64,000 bases of DNA from UBA6059 sp040222235 (GCA_040222235.1 JAVKDO010000066.1:1-64000); one strand, 5' to 3'. Positions 1 through 8,023 are shown, counted from the stretch's first letter. Notes: generated from the sequence alone by a model not told the origin. Numbers and translations are program-made.

Positions 1-264
1 CTCAATCTCACCGCCGCAGATTACGTATATCTCGTTGATCCCTGGTGGAATCCCGCCGTGGAAAACCAAGCGATAGATCGGTGCTATCGCATAGGCCAAG
101 ACAAGAAAGTCATCGCTTATAGGATGATTTGCAAAGATACAGTGGAAGAGAAAATCCTGAGCTTACAGGCAAGGAAGAAGGCATTGGCCAATCAAATTGT
201 GACTACTGACGAAAGCGTCTTTAAGCAGCTAGGTAAAGATGAGATAGTAGATTTGTTTAGCTAG
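1..264 (+). CDS. SNF2-family helicase, C-terminal end (partial)
   Basis: This is the last 87 codons of an SNF2/Rad54-type DNA-dependent ATPase; the 5' part lies outside the window. The frame is open from base 1 and reads DPWWNPAVENQAIDRCYRIGQ in two adjoining pieces, the classic helicase motif V/VI region with the arginine finger in RIGQ. A typical tail follows (VEEKILSLQARK) and then a TAG stop. Such proteins remodel nucleoprotein complexes; in bacteria they associate with RNA polymerase recycling (RapA/HepA) or with defence systems, and the fragment cannot separate these. The convergent neighbour is metZ. Confidence 0.9.
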   Translation, partial: LNLTAADYVYLVDPWWNPAVENQAIDRCYRIGQDKKVIAYRMICKDTVEEKILSLQARKKALANQIVTTDESVFKQLGKDEIVDLFS

Positions 265-401
265 GGGGCTTAGACTTATCGAAATACTGCAGATGGCCGT
301 TAGGATCGATTCACATGTCGACATGGTTTGTTGATGAATTTCTCATTCTCCATTGTCAATTCTCCATTACCTCGCAACTGTAATCTCTCAGTTCCCAACT
401 T

Positions 402-1568
402 TCAACCTATCGCCTGCTCCAAATCCCCGATAACATCCTTAATACTTTCCAGTCCAACTGACACCCTCACTAGGCCATCGGTAATGCCAACCATAGATCG
501 CTCTTCTGGTGACAGTTTAGAATGTGTCGTAGAAGCTGGATGTGTGACGATAGAACGTGTATCTCCAAGGTTAGCGGAGATCTTGAGCATCTTCAGTTTG
601 TTGAGGGTCGGGAAGACCTCTTTAGCACCTGTTTTCAATTCGAAGGTGACCAAGCCACCACCATGAGTCATTTGACTATTGGCGATGACTTGAGCAGGAT
701 GAGAGTCAAGGAAAGGATATTTCACCCAGGCTACTTTCGGATGAGTTTCAAGGTATTGGGCAAGTGCGAATGCGTTTTCACAGTGACGTTCCATGCGCAC
801 GTGCAGCGTTTCAAGACTCTTGGATAGTATCCATGCATGAAAGGGAGACAGTGCCGGCCCAGTGTGACGACAGAGGAACATCACTTTCTCCATGAGTTCC
901 TTAGAAGTCAAGATAGCACCTCCCAATACCCGCCCTTGCCCATCGATGAACTTAGTAGCACTATGGGTCACGATATCCGCACCAAAGTCCTTAGGGGTCT
1001 GAAGATAAGGTGTGGCAAAGCAATTGTCAATATTCATCAAGACGCCTTTGGCCTTGCAGAGCTCGCCCATGCGCTTCAAATCCATGATGTCCAGCCCGGG
1101 ATTGCTGGGGGTTTCTCCAAAGAACATCTTGGTGTTGGGCTGAATAGCAGCTTCCCAACTGTCTGAATCATTGATGTCTACATAGGTGGTGGTTACTCCC
1201 CATCGTGGTAGCAGCTGGGTGAAGATCTGATGCGTTGATCCAAACACCGATCGTGAGGCGACTATATGATCTCCTGCGGAAACAAATGCGGCTATACTCC
1301 CAAACATAGCCGCCATTCCGGTGGCAGTTGGGAAGCCCGTTTCCATCTTTTCGAGTAGACACATCTTATTGATGAATTCGTCTGTGTTGGGATTGGAGTA
1401 GCGAGAGTAGATGTTGCCGTCTACTTCGCCTGCAAACAAATCTCTGGCATGCTCTGCAGACTCAAAAACAAAGCCCGAAGTGGGAAAGATGGGAGCGGAG
1501 TGCTCACCGTAAGCGGTGCGCTCCATCTGAGCTCTGATGGCCTTAGACTCAAATTGATAGTTGTCCAT
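402..1568 (-). CDS. metZ: O-succinylhomoserine sulfhydrylase (MetZ-like PLP enzyme)
   Basis: The 388-residue product belongs to the Cys/Met metabolism PLP-dependent (trans-sulfuration) family, which uses O-acyl-homoserine and sulfide to make homocysteine in the cytoplasm. The PLP lysine is about residue 206 in SATKFIDGQGR, and the GNIYSRYSNPN segment near residue 51 is the usual phosphate-binding and tetramer motif. Length matches the family. MetZ fits better than cystathionine gamma-synthase or MetY because of its length and the SATKFIDGQGRVLGG context, but substrate choice cannot be proved from sequence. It starts at ATG 1568, divergent from a rhodanese gene. No SAM riboswitch is visible in the 98-bp gap, unlike metH at the other end of the window. 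Confidence 0.88.
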   Translation of the reverse strand: MDNYQFESKAIRAQMERTAYGEHSAPIFPTSGFVFESAEHARDLFAGEVDGNIYSRYSNPNTDEFINKMCLLEKMETGFPTATGMAAMFGSIAAFVSAGDHIVASRSVFGSTHQIFTQLLPRWGVTTTYVDINDSDSWEAAIQPNTKMFFGETPSNPGLDIMDLKRMGELCKAKGVLMNIDNCFATPYLQTPKDFGADIVTHSATKFIDGQGRVLGGAILTSKELMEKVMFLCRHTGPALSPFHAWILSKSLETLHVRMERHCENAFALAQYLETHPKVAWVKYPFLDSHPAQVIANSQMTHGGGLVTFELKTGAKEVFPTLNKLKMLKISANLGDTRSIVTHPASTTHSKLSPEERSMVGITDGLVRVSVGLESIKDVIGDLEQAIG

Positions 1569-1666
1569 GCGAGTATTACTCTAAAAAAGCGCAAGGTAGT
1601 AGGATGATCATGCCTTACGCAACAGAAAGGCATTATATTCGCGATAGCGTAAAACCTAAATCACAG

Positions 1667-1984
1667 ATGAAAGAAGTAACAGTACAGGAGCTCAAGGCCA
1701 TGATCGACAATAAGGAAGACTTCCAGTTGGTGGATGTCCGCGAGCAAAATGAGTTTGATTTTGCTAACCTGGGTGGTGAATTGATTCCGCTAGGTGATGT
1801 GATAGCAGAGCAAGACAAAATAGCCCAAGACAAAAAGGTCGTGATACATTGCAGAAGTGGTGCACGAAGTGGCTCAGCAGTGAAGGCGTTAGAGCAGTCC
1901 TTAGGGCATGACAATTTGTATAATCTTAAAGGAGGTATCCTTGCTTGGTCAGCAGAAATTGACCCTTCTGTTCCGTCGTACTAA
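1667..1984 (+). CDS. Rhodanese-like domain protein (single domain)
   Basis: A 105-residue cytoplasmic single rhodanese domain, which normally carries sulfur as a cysteine persulfide. The active-site loop is HCRSGARS with the catalytic Cys at about residue 62, followed by the ILAWSAEIDPSVPSY tail common in Bacteroidota proteins of this kind. I chose ATG 1667 because the domain starts right after it. The frame stays open to an ATG at 1610, but the extra N-terminal residues do not look like rhodanese. Its position opposite metZ suggests a link to sulfur metabolism, which is inference. Confidence 0.85.
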   Translation: MKEVTVQELKAMIDNKEDFQLVDVREQNEFDFANLGGELIPLGDVIAEQDKIAQDKKVVIHCRSGARSGSAVKALEQSLGHDNLYNLKGGILAWSAEIDPSVPSY

Positions 1985-2044
1985 GGTGCGTCTACCCGAC
2001 GGGGGTGTAGAGGGATTGTTAACTGCTGAAGAATTGTCGGACTG

Positions 2045-2383
2045 CTAAATTGGTGCGGGTTGTGTTTTGTTATTGAGTGAAGCTTGAGCTTTTTGAGCCT
2101 CTCCATTACTCATACGAATTTTATCAATATCGTAAGCCGTCTGGTATCTCATCCAAAACTCTGCCTTTATACTAAGCGCATTCTCTAATCTGACCGCTAA
2201 TTCCGGCGAGATGTTTCTTCGACCATTGACGATTTCAGACATTACATTTTTCGCAACACCTAGTTTTTTCGCTAGTTCAATTTGCTTCATATCTCTGGCA
2301 CTCAATTCTTCCCTGAGGAGTACTCCGGGATGCGTGGAAGATCCTGGTAGGAGATCGTTGGCAATTTTTCTGTTGTTACTCAT
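2045..2383 (-). CDS. higA: HigA-type antitoxin, XRE-family DNA-binding protein
   Basis: This 112-residue protein has a helix-turn-helix in the HigA arrangement: THPGVLLREEL, then QIELAKKLGVAKNVMSEIVNG with the recognition helix, then a dimerising tail. It should neutralise the toxin encoded just upstream and repress the shared promoter. I chose ATG 2383, which overlaps the toxin stop codon by 8 bp, the usual translational coupling in toxin-first HigBA operons. An in-frame ATG at 2410 would add nine residues inside the toxin gene and is less likely. Confidence 0.88.
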   Translation of the reverse strand: MSNNRKIANDLLPGSSTHPGVLLREELSARDMKQIELAKKLGVAKNVMSEIVNGRRNISPELAVRLENALSIKAEFWMRYQTAYDIDKIRMSNGEAQKAQASLNNKTQPAPI

Positions 2384-2684
2384 AATTTTTTGATATTTCG
2401 ACAATTTCAATTTCGATCAGATCATGTTCAACTTCGATAATAATTAGCCTGAATTGTTTATTCAATCGGATTGAGAATTTCCCTTTTCTGTTTCCTGATA
2501 ATCCTTCAAAATTCAATGATCTGATTTGATGCAGCTCTTTTAGCTTATCAATGAAAGTAAGTATCCTAACCTTAGCCTGGTATTGCTTGATGACTTCCTT
2601 GGAGAACTTCTGCTTTCCCTTCATCGCTTGGAGAGGAGTGACATACAAGCGCTCCAATTCCTTTGTCTTAAAACCAACCTTCAT
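2376..2684 (-). CDS. higB: HigB/RelE-superfamily toxin
   Basis: A 102-residue RelE/ParE-superfamily toxin, expected to be a ribosome-dependent mRNA interferase. The C-terminal half shows the HigB pattern LSGNRKGKFSIRLNKQFRLI followed by the acidic beta strand IEIEIVEISKNYE. Length and gene order (toxin first, antitoxin second, 8-bp overlap) match the HigBA group. The first roughly 50 residues are lysine-rich and typical of this subgroup. A perfect inverted repeat sits immediately upstream (2700-2734), consistent with autorepression by the antitoxin. Confidence 0.85.
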   Translation of the reverse strand: MKVGFKTKELERLYVTPLQAMKGKQKFSKEVIKQYQAKVRILTFIDKLKELHQIRSLNFEGLSGNRKGKFSIRLNKQFRLIIIEVEHDLIEIEIVEISKNYE

Positions 2685-2693
2685 TACTCAAGT

Positions 2694-2734
2694 CAAACTT
2701 ACAAGAAGTTTACTCAAAAAGTAAACTTCTTGTA
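2694..2734 (-). promoter_or_regulatory. HigBA promoter with perfect 15-bp inverted-repeat operator
   Basis: Positions 2700-2714 and 2720-2734 form a perfect 15-bp inverted repeat (arm TACAAGAAGTTTACT) with a 5-bp spacer. On the minus strand its inner end runs into TAAGTTTG (2701-2694), a match to the Bacteroidota -7 box TAnnTTTG. A TTTA lies about 20 nt upstream where TTTG is expected. The site sits 10 bp before the toxin start. This is the expected geometry for a HigA operator; the binding protein is inferred. Confidence 0.75.
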
Positions 2735-2761
2735 AAAGAAGTGAATGGAACAGATATAGAA

Positions 2762-2791
2762 AAAGCTGTTTCTAGTCAAAGAAACAGCTTT
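2762..2791 (-). terminator. Hairpin terminator behind the YceI gene
   Basis: A perfect 12-bp stem (AAAGCTGTTTCT / AGAAACAGCTTT) with a 6-nt loop lies 17 bp after the yceI-like stop codon. On the minus strand it is followed by TTCTATA, so it can act as a rho-independent terminator with a short U-run. It also separates yceI from the HigBA promoter. Confidence 0.65.
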
Positions 2792-2808
2792 AGACTTCCC
2801 TAGCTAGG

Positions 2809-3396
2809 TTATTTTGCTACGGCAGTCACCGCTAGACTAAAGTCATCATAGATCACTTTGTCACCTAGTCCGTCGAAGAAGCTGCCGCTACCATAGCGCA
2901 CGTCATACTCGCTTCTGTCGATAGTAATGTCTGCTTTAGCGGTGACAGTTCCATTGTTTACCTCTACAGTCGCTGGAAACTTGATTTCTTTAGTGGTCTC
3001 CTTAATAGTTAGGTCGGCAACTACTTTGTATTTGCCAGGGCCCTGAGCCACTACACTTTTGATCACCACTTTGGAAGTAGGATACGTCGCTACGCCAAAG
3101 AAGTCATCAGACTTTAAGTGACCTACTAATTTGCCGTTGTATTCACCTTCAAGGTCTGTATTGGTGATCGTGTTCATATCAATCACGAAAGTCCCGCCAG
3201 TGAGCTGATCATCTTCGAAAGTGAATCCACCTTCCTTTACGCTAATGGTGCCGGTGTGCTCGCCACCTACTTTAGCGCCTGTCCAGACGATTGTAGTTTG
3301 GTTAGCGTCGATTGTGTACTCTGCATTTTCAGCAGGTGTGGTGAACGCAAATGCTGCAAATGCGCTCAAAGCCAATAAGTAGTTAAGAGTTTTCAT
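2809..3396 (-). CDS. YceI-family lipid-binding protein, exported
   Basis: The 195-residue precursor starts with a clear signal peptide (MKTLNYLLALSAFAAFAFTTPA), so the mature protein is periplasmic. The rest is a YceI beta-barrel domain: it opens with YTIDANQTTIVWTGAKVGGEH, has FVIDMNTI and DLEGEYNGKLVGHLKSDDFF in the middle and SEYDVRYGSGSFFDGLGDKVI near the end. YceI proteins bind long polyisoprenoid or amphiphilic lipids. It appears to be a single-gene unit with its own terminator. Confidence 0.9.
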   Translation of the reverse strand: MKTLNYLLALSAFAAFAFTTPAENAEYTIDANQTTIVWTGAKVGGEHTGTISVKEGGFTFEDDQLTGGTFVIDMNTITNTDLEGEYNGKLVGHLKSDDFFGVATYPTSKVVIKSVVAQGPGKYKVVADLTIKETTKEIKFPATVEVNNGTVTAKADITIDRSEYDVRYGSGSFFDGLGDKVIYDDFSLAVTAVAK

Positions 3397-3715
3397 GGTT
3401 ATTAGTAATTTAAATGTATGTACATATAATGTTTAGACCTGATAACGATAATTGGAAGAAAGGGTTTAGGAAATGTTGATTTTTTTCTAACCACGTCTCT
3501 GGAGCCGATATGCTATTAAGTGAAGTCAGAGAATCTTGCTCTCTTTGAGAGGGCCAGAGAGGGTTAGGATGGAAAACGTCTTGACTTATTAGTATCGAGT
3601 GGAGAAAGAATTGGTCGCTATGATAATGTTTTTTGGCGTAGAAACGTTGAATTGAGGCGATGGAACTATTGCCGGAAGGGTAAGCATGGATGATAGGCTA
3701 TCCGAAAAGAGCCGC
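3397..3715. other. Non-coding stretch, no recognisable content
   Basis: About 320 bp between the yceI start and the broken toxin gene. I see no open frame with family-like content, no tRNA and no strong hairpin. A short ATGTACAT palindrome lies near 3413-3424, in the likely yceI promoter region. Confidence 0.5.
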
Positions 3716-4172
3716 TTAGATGTTCACGGATTTCGCTGAATGATGGACTGTCAAGATATCTAACCTTTCATCTGTGGTGAGCGAATAGATAATCCGATAG
3801 TTGCCAAGAGTAACTCCCGGATTTGTGGGTTATCAAGTTCGGGCACAACTCTTCCCGAATTAGGAAATTCAGAAAGTTGTCTGACTCTTTCACGGATTCT
3901 TTTCACTTGAATCCAAAGAATTCCTCGAGGCTCTGCCTCGGGGTTCCAATAAAAACGTCATCCCCGCGAAGGCGGGGATCCAAATAAATAATTTCGGGTT
4001 TTGATCTTCAGATCAAAATGAAACCAGCGAAATACCCCGACGGCTTGCCTCGGGGATAGTTGGTTTCAAGAAATTTTTTATTCTTAGCGTATTTTCTTGA
4101 ATCTTGACCAATAAATTCGGCAATTGAAATTAGATTATTCTTGGCTTGAGGAGTCCAATTTAGCCTAACCAT
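3716..4172 (-). pseudogene. ParE/RelE toxin gene broken by a repeat insertion and a frameshift
   Basis: Reading from ATG 4172 gives MVRLNWTPQAKNNLISIAEF and onward to SRKYAK (about 4085), a typical ParE N-terminus. The frame then runs into hairpin-rich repeat sequence. Toxin sequence resumes near 3916 with VKRIRERVRQLSEFPNSGRV, and after a frame change near 3805-3820 continues as GNYRIIYSLTTDERLDILTV to a stop at 3716. The three pieces in order rebuild a full ParE-type toxin. The start overlaps the antitoxin stop by 13 bp. The product is very probably inactive; the sequence shows this directly. Confidence 0.8.
3916..4086. repeat. Hairpin-rich repeat insertion (REP/MITE-like) inside the toxin gene
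   Basis: About 170 bp made of four consecutive inverted repeats: CCTCGAGGC/GCCTCGGGG near 3923-3943; ATCCCCGC-GAAG-GCGGGGAT near 3960-3979; TTTTGATC-TTCA-GATCAAAA near 3999-4019; and CCCCGA/TCGGGG near 4034-4056. It has no coding potential and splits a recognisable toxin reading frame. The CCCCGC-GAAG-GCGGGG type of palindrome occurs widely as a dispersed bacterial repeat (recollection). The boundaries are approximate, set where toxin homology stops and restarts. Confidence 0.7.
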
Positions 4173-4342
4173 TGGGGTAACTCTTTGTCAAGGTCTTTGT
4201 CTGCGATCACCTCATTGGATGCAGATTGCTCCAGTCCCTTTTCAATCTTTTCGAGTAGTATGAGTTCATCTATTGCCTGATCCACGGAGAATTCTCCCGG
4301 GAGTTTGTTAATGGCATTAATTACCTTTTCTTTAGTCAGCAT
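4160..4342 (-). CDS. ParD-like antitoxin, orphaned by toxin decay
   Basis: A 60-residue acidic protein (LTKEKVINAINKLPGEFSVD ... ELPQWLG). It has the size, helix-rich composition and position of antitoxins found before ParE/RelE toxins in Bacteroidota; many of these begin with this KLPxxFSxDxAIDELxLLEKI pattern. It is the first gene of the unit and its stop overlaps the former toxin start by 13 bp. With the toxin broken it may survive as an orphan anti-toxin or repressor. The family name is by similarity of pattern, not a domain match. Confidence 0.7.
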   Translation of the reverse strand: MLTKEKVINAINKLPGEFSVDQAIDELILLEKIEKGLEQSASNEVIADKDLDKELPQWLG

Positions 4343-4473
4343 ACCTAAAGATACTGGATGTTAGTCTGATGTTCAAGGGATAGAATAATGTACGATATTA
4401 GTGTGTGCCCATATCTCAGTGCTAAGTTTTTTTGGATACCCGGATTGTAGTAGCCAAGGATTATAACCAATAT

Positions 4474-5601
4474 TCACCTTGCCAATGACGACTTCAAGAT
4501 AGGAATGTTCAGTATATAATTCGTACTTCGTCCACCTTCGCCTGCATCAAGCAGTACGCCTTTTTCTACCAAGTCCTGTATATCCCGCCGCGCAGTATCC
4601 CTATGTACTTTCGTCATCTTCGCCCACTTGGATGAATGTAGTTTTCCTACGAAATCACTCTGTAGCTTATTGATCATTTCAACCTGGCGCTCATTGAATT
4701 GCGTATACATATGTGCTTCCCAAAACTTAGCCTTCACCAATACCTTTGATAGTGTCTCGTTGGTGTGCTCAAGTGCAGCCATTAGCCGCTCAAAGTACCA
4801 GACTAACCATGGAGTGATATCCATGCCGCCTTTCTGGGTTGACTCTAGTATATCATAGTAGGCGGATTTGGACTTCAATATCTGCCCGGTGATGCTGTAG
4901 AACCTTTGCGTGGTTCTATCCGCCCTCGCCAATTGCGTATCCGCAATAGCCCTAGCTATTCTGCCATTCCCATCGTCGAAAGGGTGAATGCTGACAAACC
5001 ATAAATGAGCTACGGCTGACTTAATCACAGGCTCCATTGATTCATCAGTATTAAACCATTCGATGAACTGATACATTTCATCCTCCAGTCTGTGCGCTTC
5101 AGGCGCAACATAGTGAACCCTTTCCCTTCCCATAGGACCCGACACAACTTGCATAGGGCCTTGTTGATCTCCGCGCCAGTCACCTACCGTAATTTTGAAC
5201 ATACCGCTTCTGCCGGTGGGGAATAGCGCTGCGTGCCAGTTGCACAACCTTTCTTTACTAAAAGTAGCGTCGTATCGCTGTGTAGCGTCCATCGTCATCT
5301 CCACCACACCTTCCACATCGCGGCTCGCCTCCGGCAGTCCTGATAAGTCCATGCCGAGCCGTCTGGCCACTGAAGATCTTACCTGCTCTGGGTTCAATAG
5401 TTCTCCTTCGATAGCACTTGACTTCACCACATCTTCAGTGATCGTCTGAAGTACAGCTTCCTCTCTTAGTTCAAAGCCTATGGCCTCCATCCGACCGATC
5501 AATCTACCCTGTAGATCACGTGTCTTGCTTACCAGTGGAAGCAAGATCTCTGTATCCCAGTTGAAGTCGGGCCAATCTGGTCTTTGATGGAAGTACTTCA
5601 T
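4474..5601 (-). CDS. Fic-family protein (AMPylation-type) with DUF4172 and C-terminal winged helix
   Basis: A 375-residue Fic protein. The catalytic motif HPFDDGNGR is intact at about residues 206-214. An N-terminal DUF4172 segment (FHQRPDWPDFNWD...) holds SSAIEG at residues 61-66, matching the [ST]xxxE[GN] inhibitory helix that blocks ATP binding in auto-inhibited Fic enzymes. The C-terminal part (about 310-370: KVHRDTARRDIQDLVEKGVL) looks like a winged helix. Such proteins transfer AMP or related groups to target hydroxyls. The built-in DNA-binding domain and the palindromes just upstream suggest autoregulation, which is inference. It appears monocistronic. Confidence 0.9.
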   Translation of the reverse strand: MKYFHQRPDWPDFNWDTEILLPLVSKTRDLQGRLIGRMEAIGFELREEAVLQTITEDVVKSSAIEGELLNPEQVRSSVARRLGMDLSGLPEASRDVEGVVEMTMDATQRYDATFSKERLCNWHAALFPTGRSGMFKITVGDWRGDQQGPMQVVSGPMGRERVHYVAPEAHRLEDEMYQFIEWFNTDESMEPVIKSAVAHLWFVSIHPFDDGNGRIARAIADTQLARADRTTQRFYSITGQILKSKSAYYDILESTQKGGMDITPWLVWYFERLMAALEHTNETLSKVLVKAKFWEAHMYTQFNERQVEMINKLQSDFVGKLHSSKWAKMTKVHRDTARRDIQDLVEKGVLLDAGEGGRSTNYILNIPILKSSLAR

Positions 5602-5605
5602 CGCT

Positions 5606-5624
5606 ATTCGCCGTAATATTTACG
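5606..5624. promoter_or_regulatory. Operator-like site 1 at the Fic gene start
   Basis: ATTCGCCGTAATATTTACG contains inverted CGTAA/TTACG arms around TAT. It is an imperfect copy of the perfect palindrome at 5659-5683 and begins five bases upstream of the Fic start codon. A half-site-like ATTTGCCGTA also occurs at 5692-5701. Confidence 0.5.
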
Positions 5625-5658
5625 TCAAATGTAGGGCTTATTCGACGAATACCTGAAT

Positions 5659-5683
5659 AATCGCCGTATATTTTACGGCGATT
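5659..5683. promoter_or_regulatory. Operator-like site 2: perfect 10-bp palindrome upstream of Fic
   Basis: The arms AATCGCCGTA (5659-5668) and TACGGCGATT (5674-5683) are perfect inverted repeats around TATTT. It lies 58 bp upstream of the Fic start codon, between the Fic gene and the stop of the CoA-binding gene. The repeated core CGCCGTA(A) in this gap suggests a dimeric regulator; the Fic winged helix is the obvious candidate. Confidence 0.6.
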
Positions 5684-5735
5684 AAGATGATTATTTGCCG
5701 TATGACAAGCTTGTTATTCTAATCTGGGGTGTTTT

Positions 5736-6224
5736 TTAGATGACCCGATCTACGTGTTCATCACTGAACTCCCCTTTGACATTGAAAAACCATTTGAGGC
5801 ATTTGTGACCAAAGTCCGGCTCCAGGAACATCATTGGGCATCCAAAGCTGATGCAAGTAATGCCGTGTTCGTGGCAGTAGTCTTCGGCTTCTTTGGAGTA
5901 GCTACCATTATCGATAGAGCGATGCATCCATACCGTTTTGACATTCAATATATGCGCTTGTTCGACGATAGAGAGACTTTCATAGGGTGGTGCGCATATT
6001 ACGATACCATCAATATCGGAACTGATGGATGCGAGATTTTCATAGCACCACGCCTCGTCCATCAGAGGTTGTTTGGGGTTGACAGCATACACATGGTATC
6101 CCTCTCTTCTGAGTTTATCGTAGATCATCTTGCCAGGTGAATCTTCCTTATCAGAATATCCGACTACAGCTATTTGTTGACTATCGAAAAATTGGTGTAC
6201 TGCGGTTTTGAATTCTGGAGACAT
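5736..6224 (-). CDS. CoA-binding domain protein (YccU-like)
   Basis: About 162 residues forming a Rossmann-type CoA-binding domain of the YccU/DUF family. The nucleotide-loop sequence is IAVVGYSDKEDSPGKMIYDK near residue 18, followed by YHVYAVNPK and, near the end, CPMMFLEPDFGHKCLKWFF. The role in vivo is not known; succinyl-CoA-synthetase-like binding is inferred from the fold family. I prefer ATG 6224, which gives the usual N-terminus (MSPEFKTAV); an ATG at 6269 would add 15 unconvincing residues. Confidence 0.8.
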   Translation of the reverse strand: MSPEFKTAVHQFFDSQQIAVVGYSDKEDSPGKMIYDKLRREGYHVYAVNPKQPLMDEAWCYENLASISSDIDGIVICAPPYESLSIVEQAHILNVKTVWMHRSIDNGSYSKEAEDYCHEHGITCISFGCPMMFLEPDFGHKCLKWFFNVKGEFSDEHVDRVI

Positions 6225-6315
6225 GATATGTATGCTGTTGATCTCAGGACAACCTAGCAATAGTATCACAGAAAAGCGATGAACTTGCTCATCTGCCTCT
6301 TATGATTTTGATCAA

Positions 6316-7899
6316 TCATCTCACATTATCGTCAATGCTGGGGAAGGTGTGTTTGGTCTGATTTAGCTGCGACAAAAGAGCAATGCGATCAGAATAATAA
6401 ATGGGTATTGATGCTTCAGCCACTAAGGGAATAAACGTCCTATAATGCTCGTATCTATCAAAAATCTCTTTGATATAATCTACAGGCTCTTTACCTCGGA
6501 CATAGCCGTACTTGATAATTGGCTTATTGAAGTTTTCTGCGAAGCTCAAGGCCAGTATGGTCTTCTCCACATGATCAAACCATAGGGTGGGATCGAGCCC
6601 CTCTGCTTCTGCGAGTCGCTGGGCATCTCTGACATGTCCATAGCCGCAATTATAGGAAGCTAACGCAAACTGGATTCTGGTAAGTGAGTCAGGTATGTCC
6701 GTAAAACTATCGTAAAGCTGTGCCAGATAGGCAGTGCCACCGCGGATGCTTTGCTCAGGGTTTTTGCGGTCGGTAATGCCGAGAGATTTTGCGGTAGCAG
6801 GCATCACCTGCATCAACCCAGAGGCTCCTGCCCATGAGTTGGCTCCAGGATTGAAGCGGGACTCCTGATATATCTGCGAAGCGAGCAGGCGCCAATCCCA
6901 GCCGATTTCTAGCGCATATTTTTTGATCAGATCATCATATTGGCTGATCTGTACGTTATTCAAACTGTAGAAGTCGCTACGCGTCCTGCTTCTAAAATTC
7001 TTCTTGTTCTTGAAGTACTTATTATAAATGACGTTGTAGTCGGTTTTGCTCCTAACGGATACTATCCAGTCATTCACCGCTTTACGGAAGAGAGGTGACT
7101 TTTTCCTGGTGACCCAAGCAATGCGCTGAGAAAAGGAAACAGGTACGTCGATCTTAAGTATGGGATGGTAGGAGGCGTTGATTCTGGCCAGGTTCTCATC
7201 CGCGATAGTGTATTTGATTTCTCCGTTGATGACCATCTCGATGATTTCATCTGTGGATAGGCTGCTATCCAGCGTGTCGATGTAAATGTTCCCACCTATT
7301 TCATTAGCAAGGCTTATCATCCTCTCGTAGTAGGAGGAGTTTAAGCGAATCGAAACCGTATCCTCAATTAACTCTATAGGATCCTGGATGATGTGTCTTT
7401 GCAAGTCTCTCCATGAAATTAGATTATAGTTGTCAGGCAGTCTTTGTACGAGTACTTGACGGGTCAGATAGAGATATTCTGTGAAGTCGACTTCCCACTT
7501 GCGCTGGTTGGTGATCGTCATACCATGGGCGATGAGATCCACGTCACCACGGTTCAATACTTCAAATTGATTGTCGAGGTTGGTCGAGACGACCAGCTCT
7601 AGTTTCAGACCCAGATGCTCAGCCAATCGCTCCAATAGCTCGTACTCAAATCCCATGGGCTGACCTCTGTAGAGGAAATAGCTTGTACTGCTGTAAATGA
7701 TCAAAGCCCTGAGTACACCATCCTCCCTGATTTCCTTAAGGTCTCTATCGACGGAGTTTCTCACGATCCAATTCACAGTATCTATGGCAGTGGGATCAAC
7801 AGCGAGCTTAGCGGATGTGTCACTTGGATTGGACTGCTGGCAGGCAGATGCAACCAGAAGTACCACGAGTGCGAGTAAGAAGGAGTGCCTGATGATCAT
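6316..7899 (-). CDS. mltF: MltF-like lytic transglycosylase lipoprotein
   Basis: A 527-residue two-module enzyme. Residues 1-20 form a lipoprotein signal with lipobox VASAC, so it is anchored in the envelope. About residues 50-290 form a periplasmic solute-binding (SBP_bac_3-like) domain, which in MltF regulates activity. About 330-470 form the SLT transglycosylase domain: the ES of YQESRFNP holds the catalytic glutamate, followed by GASGLMQVMPATA and FALASYNCGYGHV. It cleaves peptidoglycan glycan strands with 1,6-anhydro ring formation. I chose ATG 7899; an in-frame TTG lies three codons earlier. It is the last clearly conserved gene before the repeat-rich region. Confidence 0.9.
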   Translation of the reverse strand: MIIRHSFLLALVVLLVASACQQSNPSDTSAKLAVDPTAIDTVNWIVRNSVDRDLKEIREDGVLRALIIYSSTSYFLYRGQPMGFEYELLERLAEHLGLKLELVVSTNLDNQFEVLNRGDVDLIAHGMTITNQRKWEVDFTEYLYLTRQVLVQRLPDNYNLISWRDLQRHIIQDPIELIEDTVSIRLNSSYYERMISLANEIGGNIYIDTLDSSLSTDEIIEMVINGEIKYTIADENLARINASYHPILKIDVPVSFSQRIAWVTRKKSPLFRKAVNDWIVSVRSKTDYNVIYNKYFKNKKNFRSRTRSDFYSLNNVQISQYDDLIKKYALEIGWDWRLLASQIYQESRFNPGANSWAGASGLMQVMPATAKSLGITDRKNPEQSIRGGTAYLAQLYDSFTDIPDSLTRIQFALASYNCGYGHVRDAQRLAEAEGLDPTLWFDHVEKTILALSFAENFNKPIIKYGYVRGKEPVDYIKEIFDRYEHYRTFIPLVAEASIPIYYSDRIALLSQLNQTKHTFPSIDDNVR

Positions 7900-8006
7900 A
7901 GCGAACAAACTGGATTAACCCATAAATTAACAAAAAGCAGATTAATCTGTCTTTTGTTCTAAAATGAAGCTTTCAGAGGTTGTAACAATGAGCGTCCAAT
8001 GATGGT

Positions 8007-8023
8007 CTGAGTTTGCAACTCAG
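8007..8023. repeat. Hairpin repeat A, copy 1
   Basis: CTGAGTT-TGC-AACTCAG, a 7-bp stem, in the gap between the mltF start and the RelE toxin stop. It is the first of four copies of the same hairpin in successive gaps up to 12.66 kb. Confidence 0.8.

Noticed and set aside
328..401. Short direct repeats (TTCTCCATT) near the metZ stop
   Set aside because: Two copies of a 9-mer in a small gap are too little to call a repeat element.
1569..1666. SAM riboswitch before metZ
   Set aside because: The 98-bp gap lacks the S-box core blocks and P1 pairing found before metH.
5754..6140. 128-codon open frame on the plus strand
   Set aside because: It lies antisense within the CoA-binding gene, whose minus-strand product has clear family motifs.
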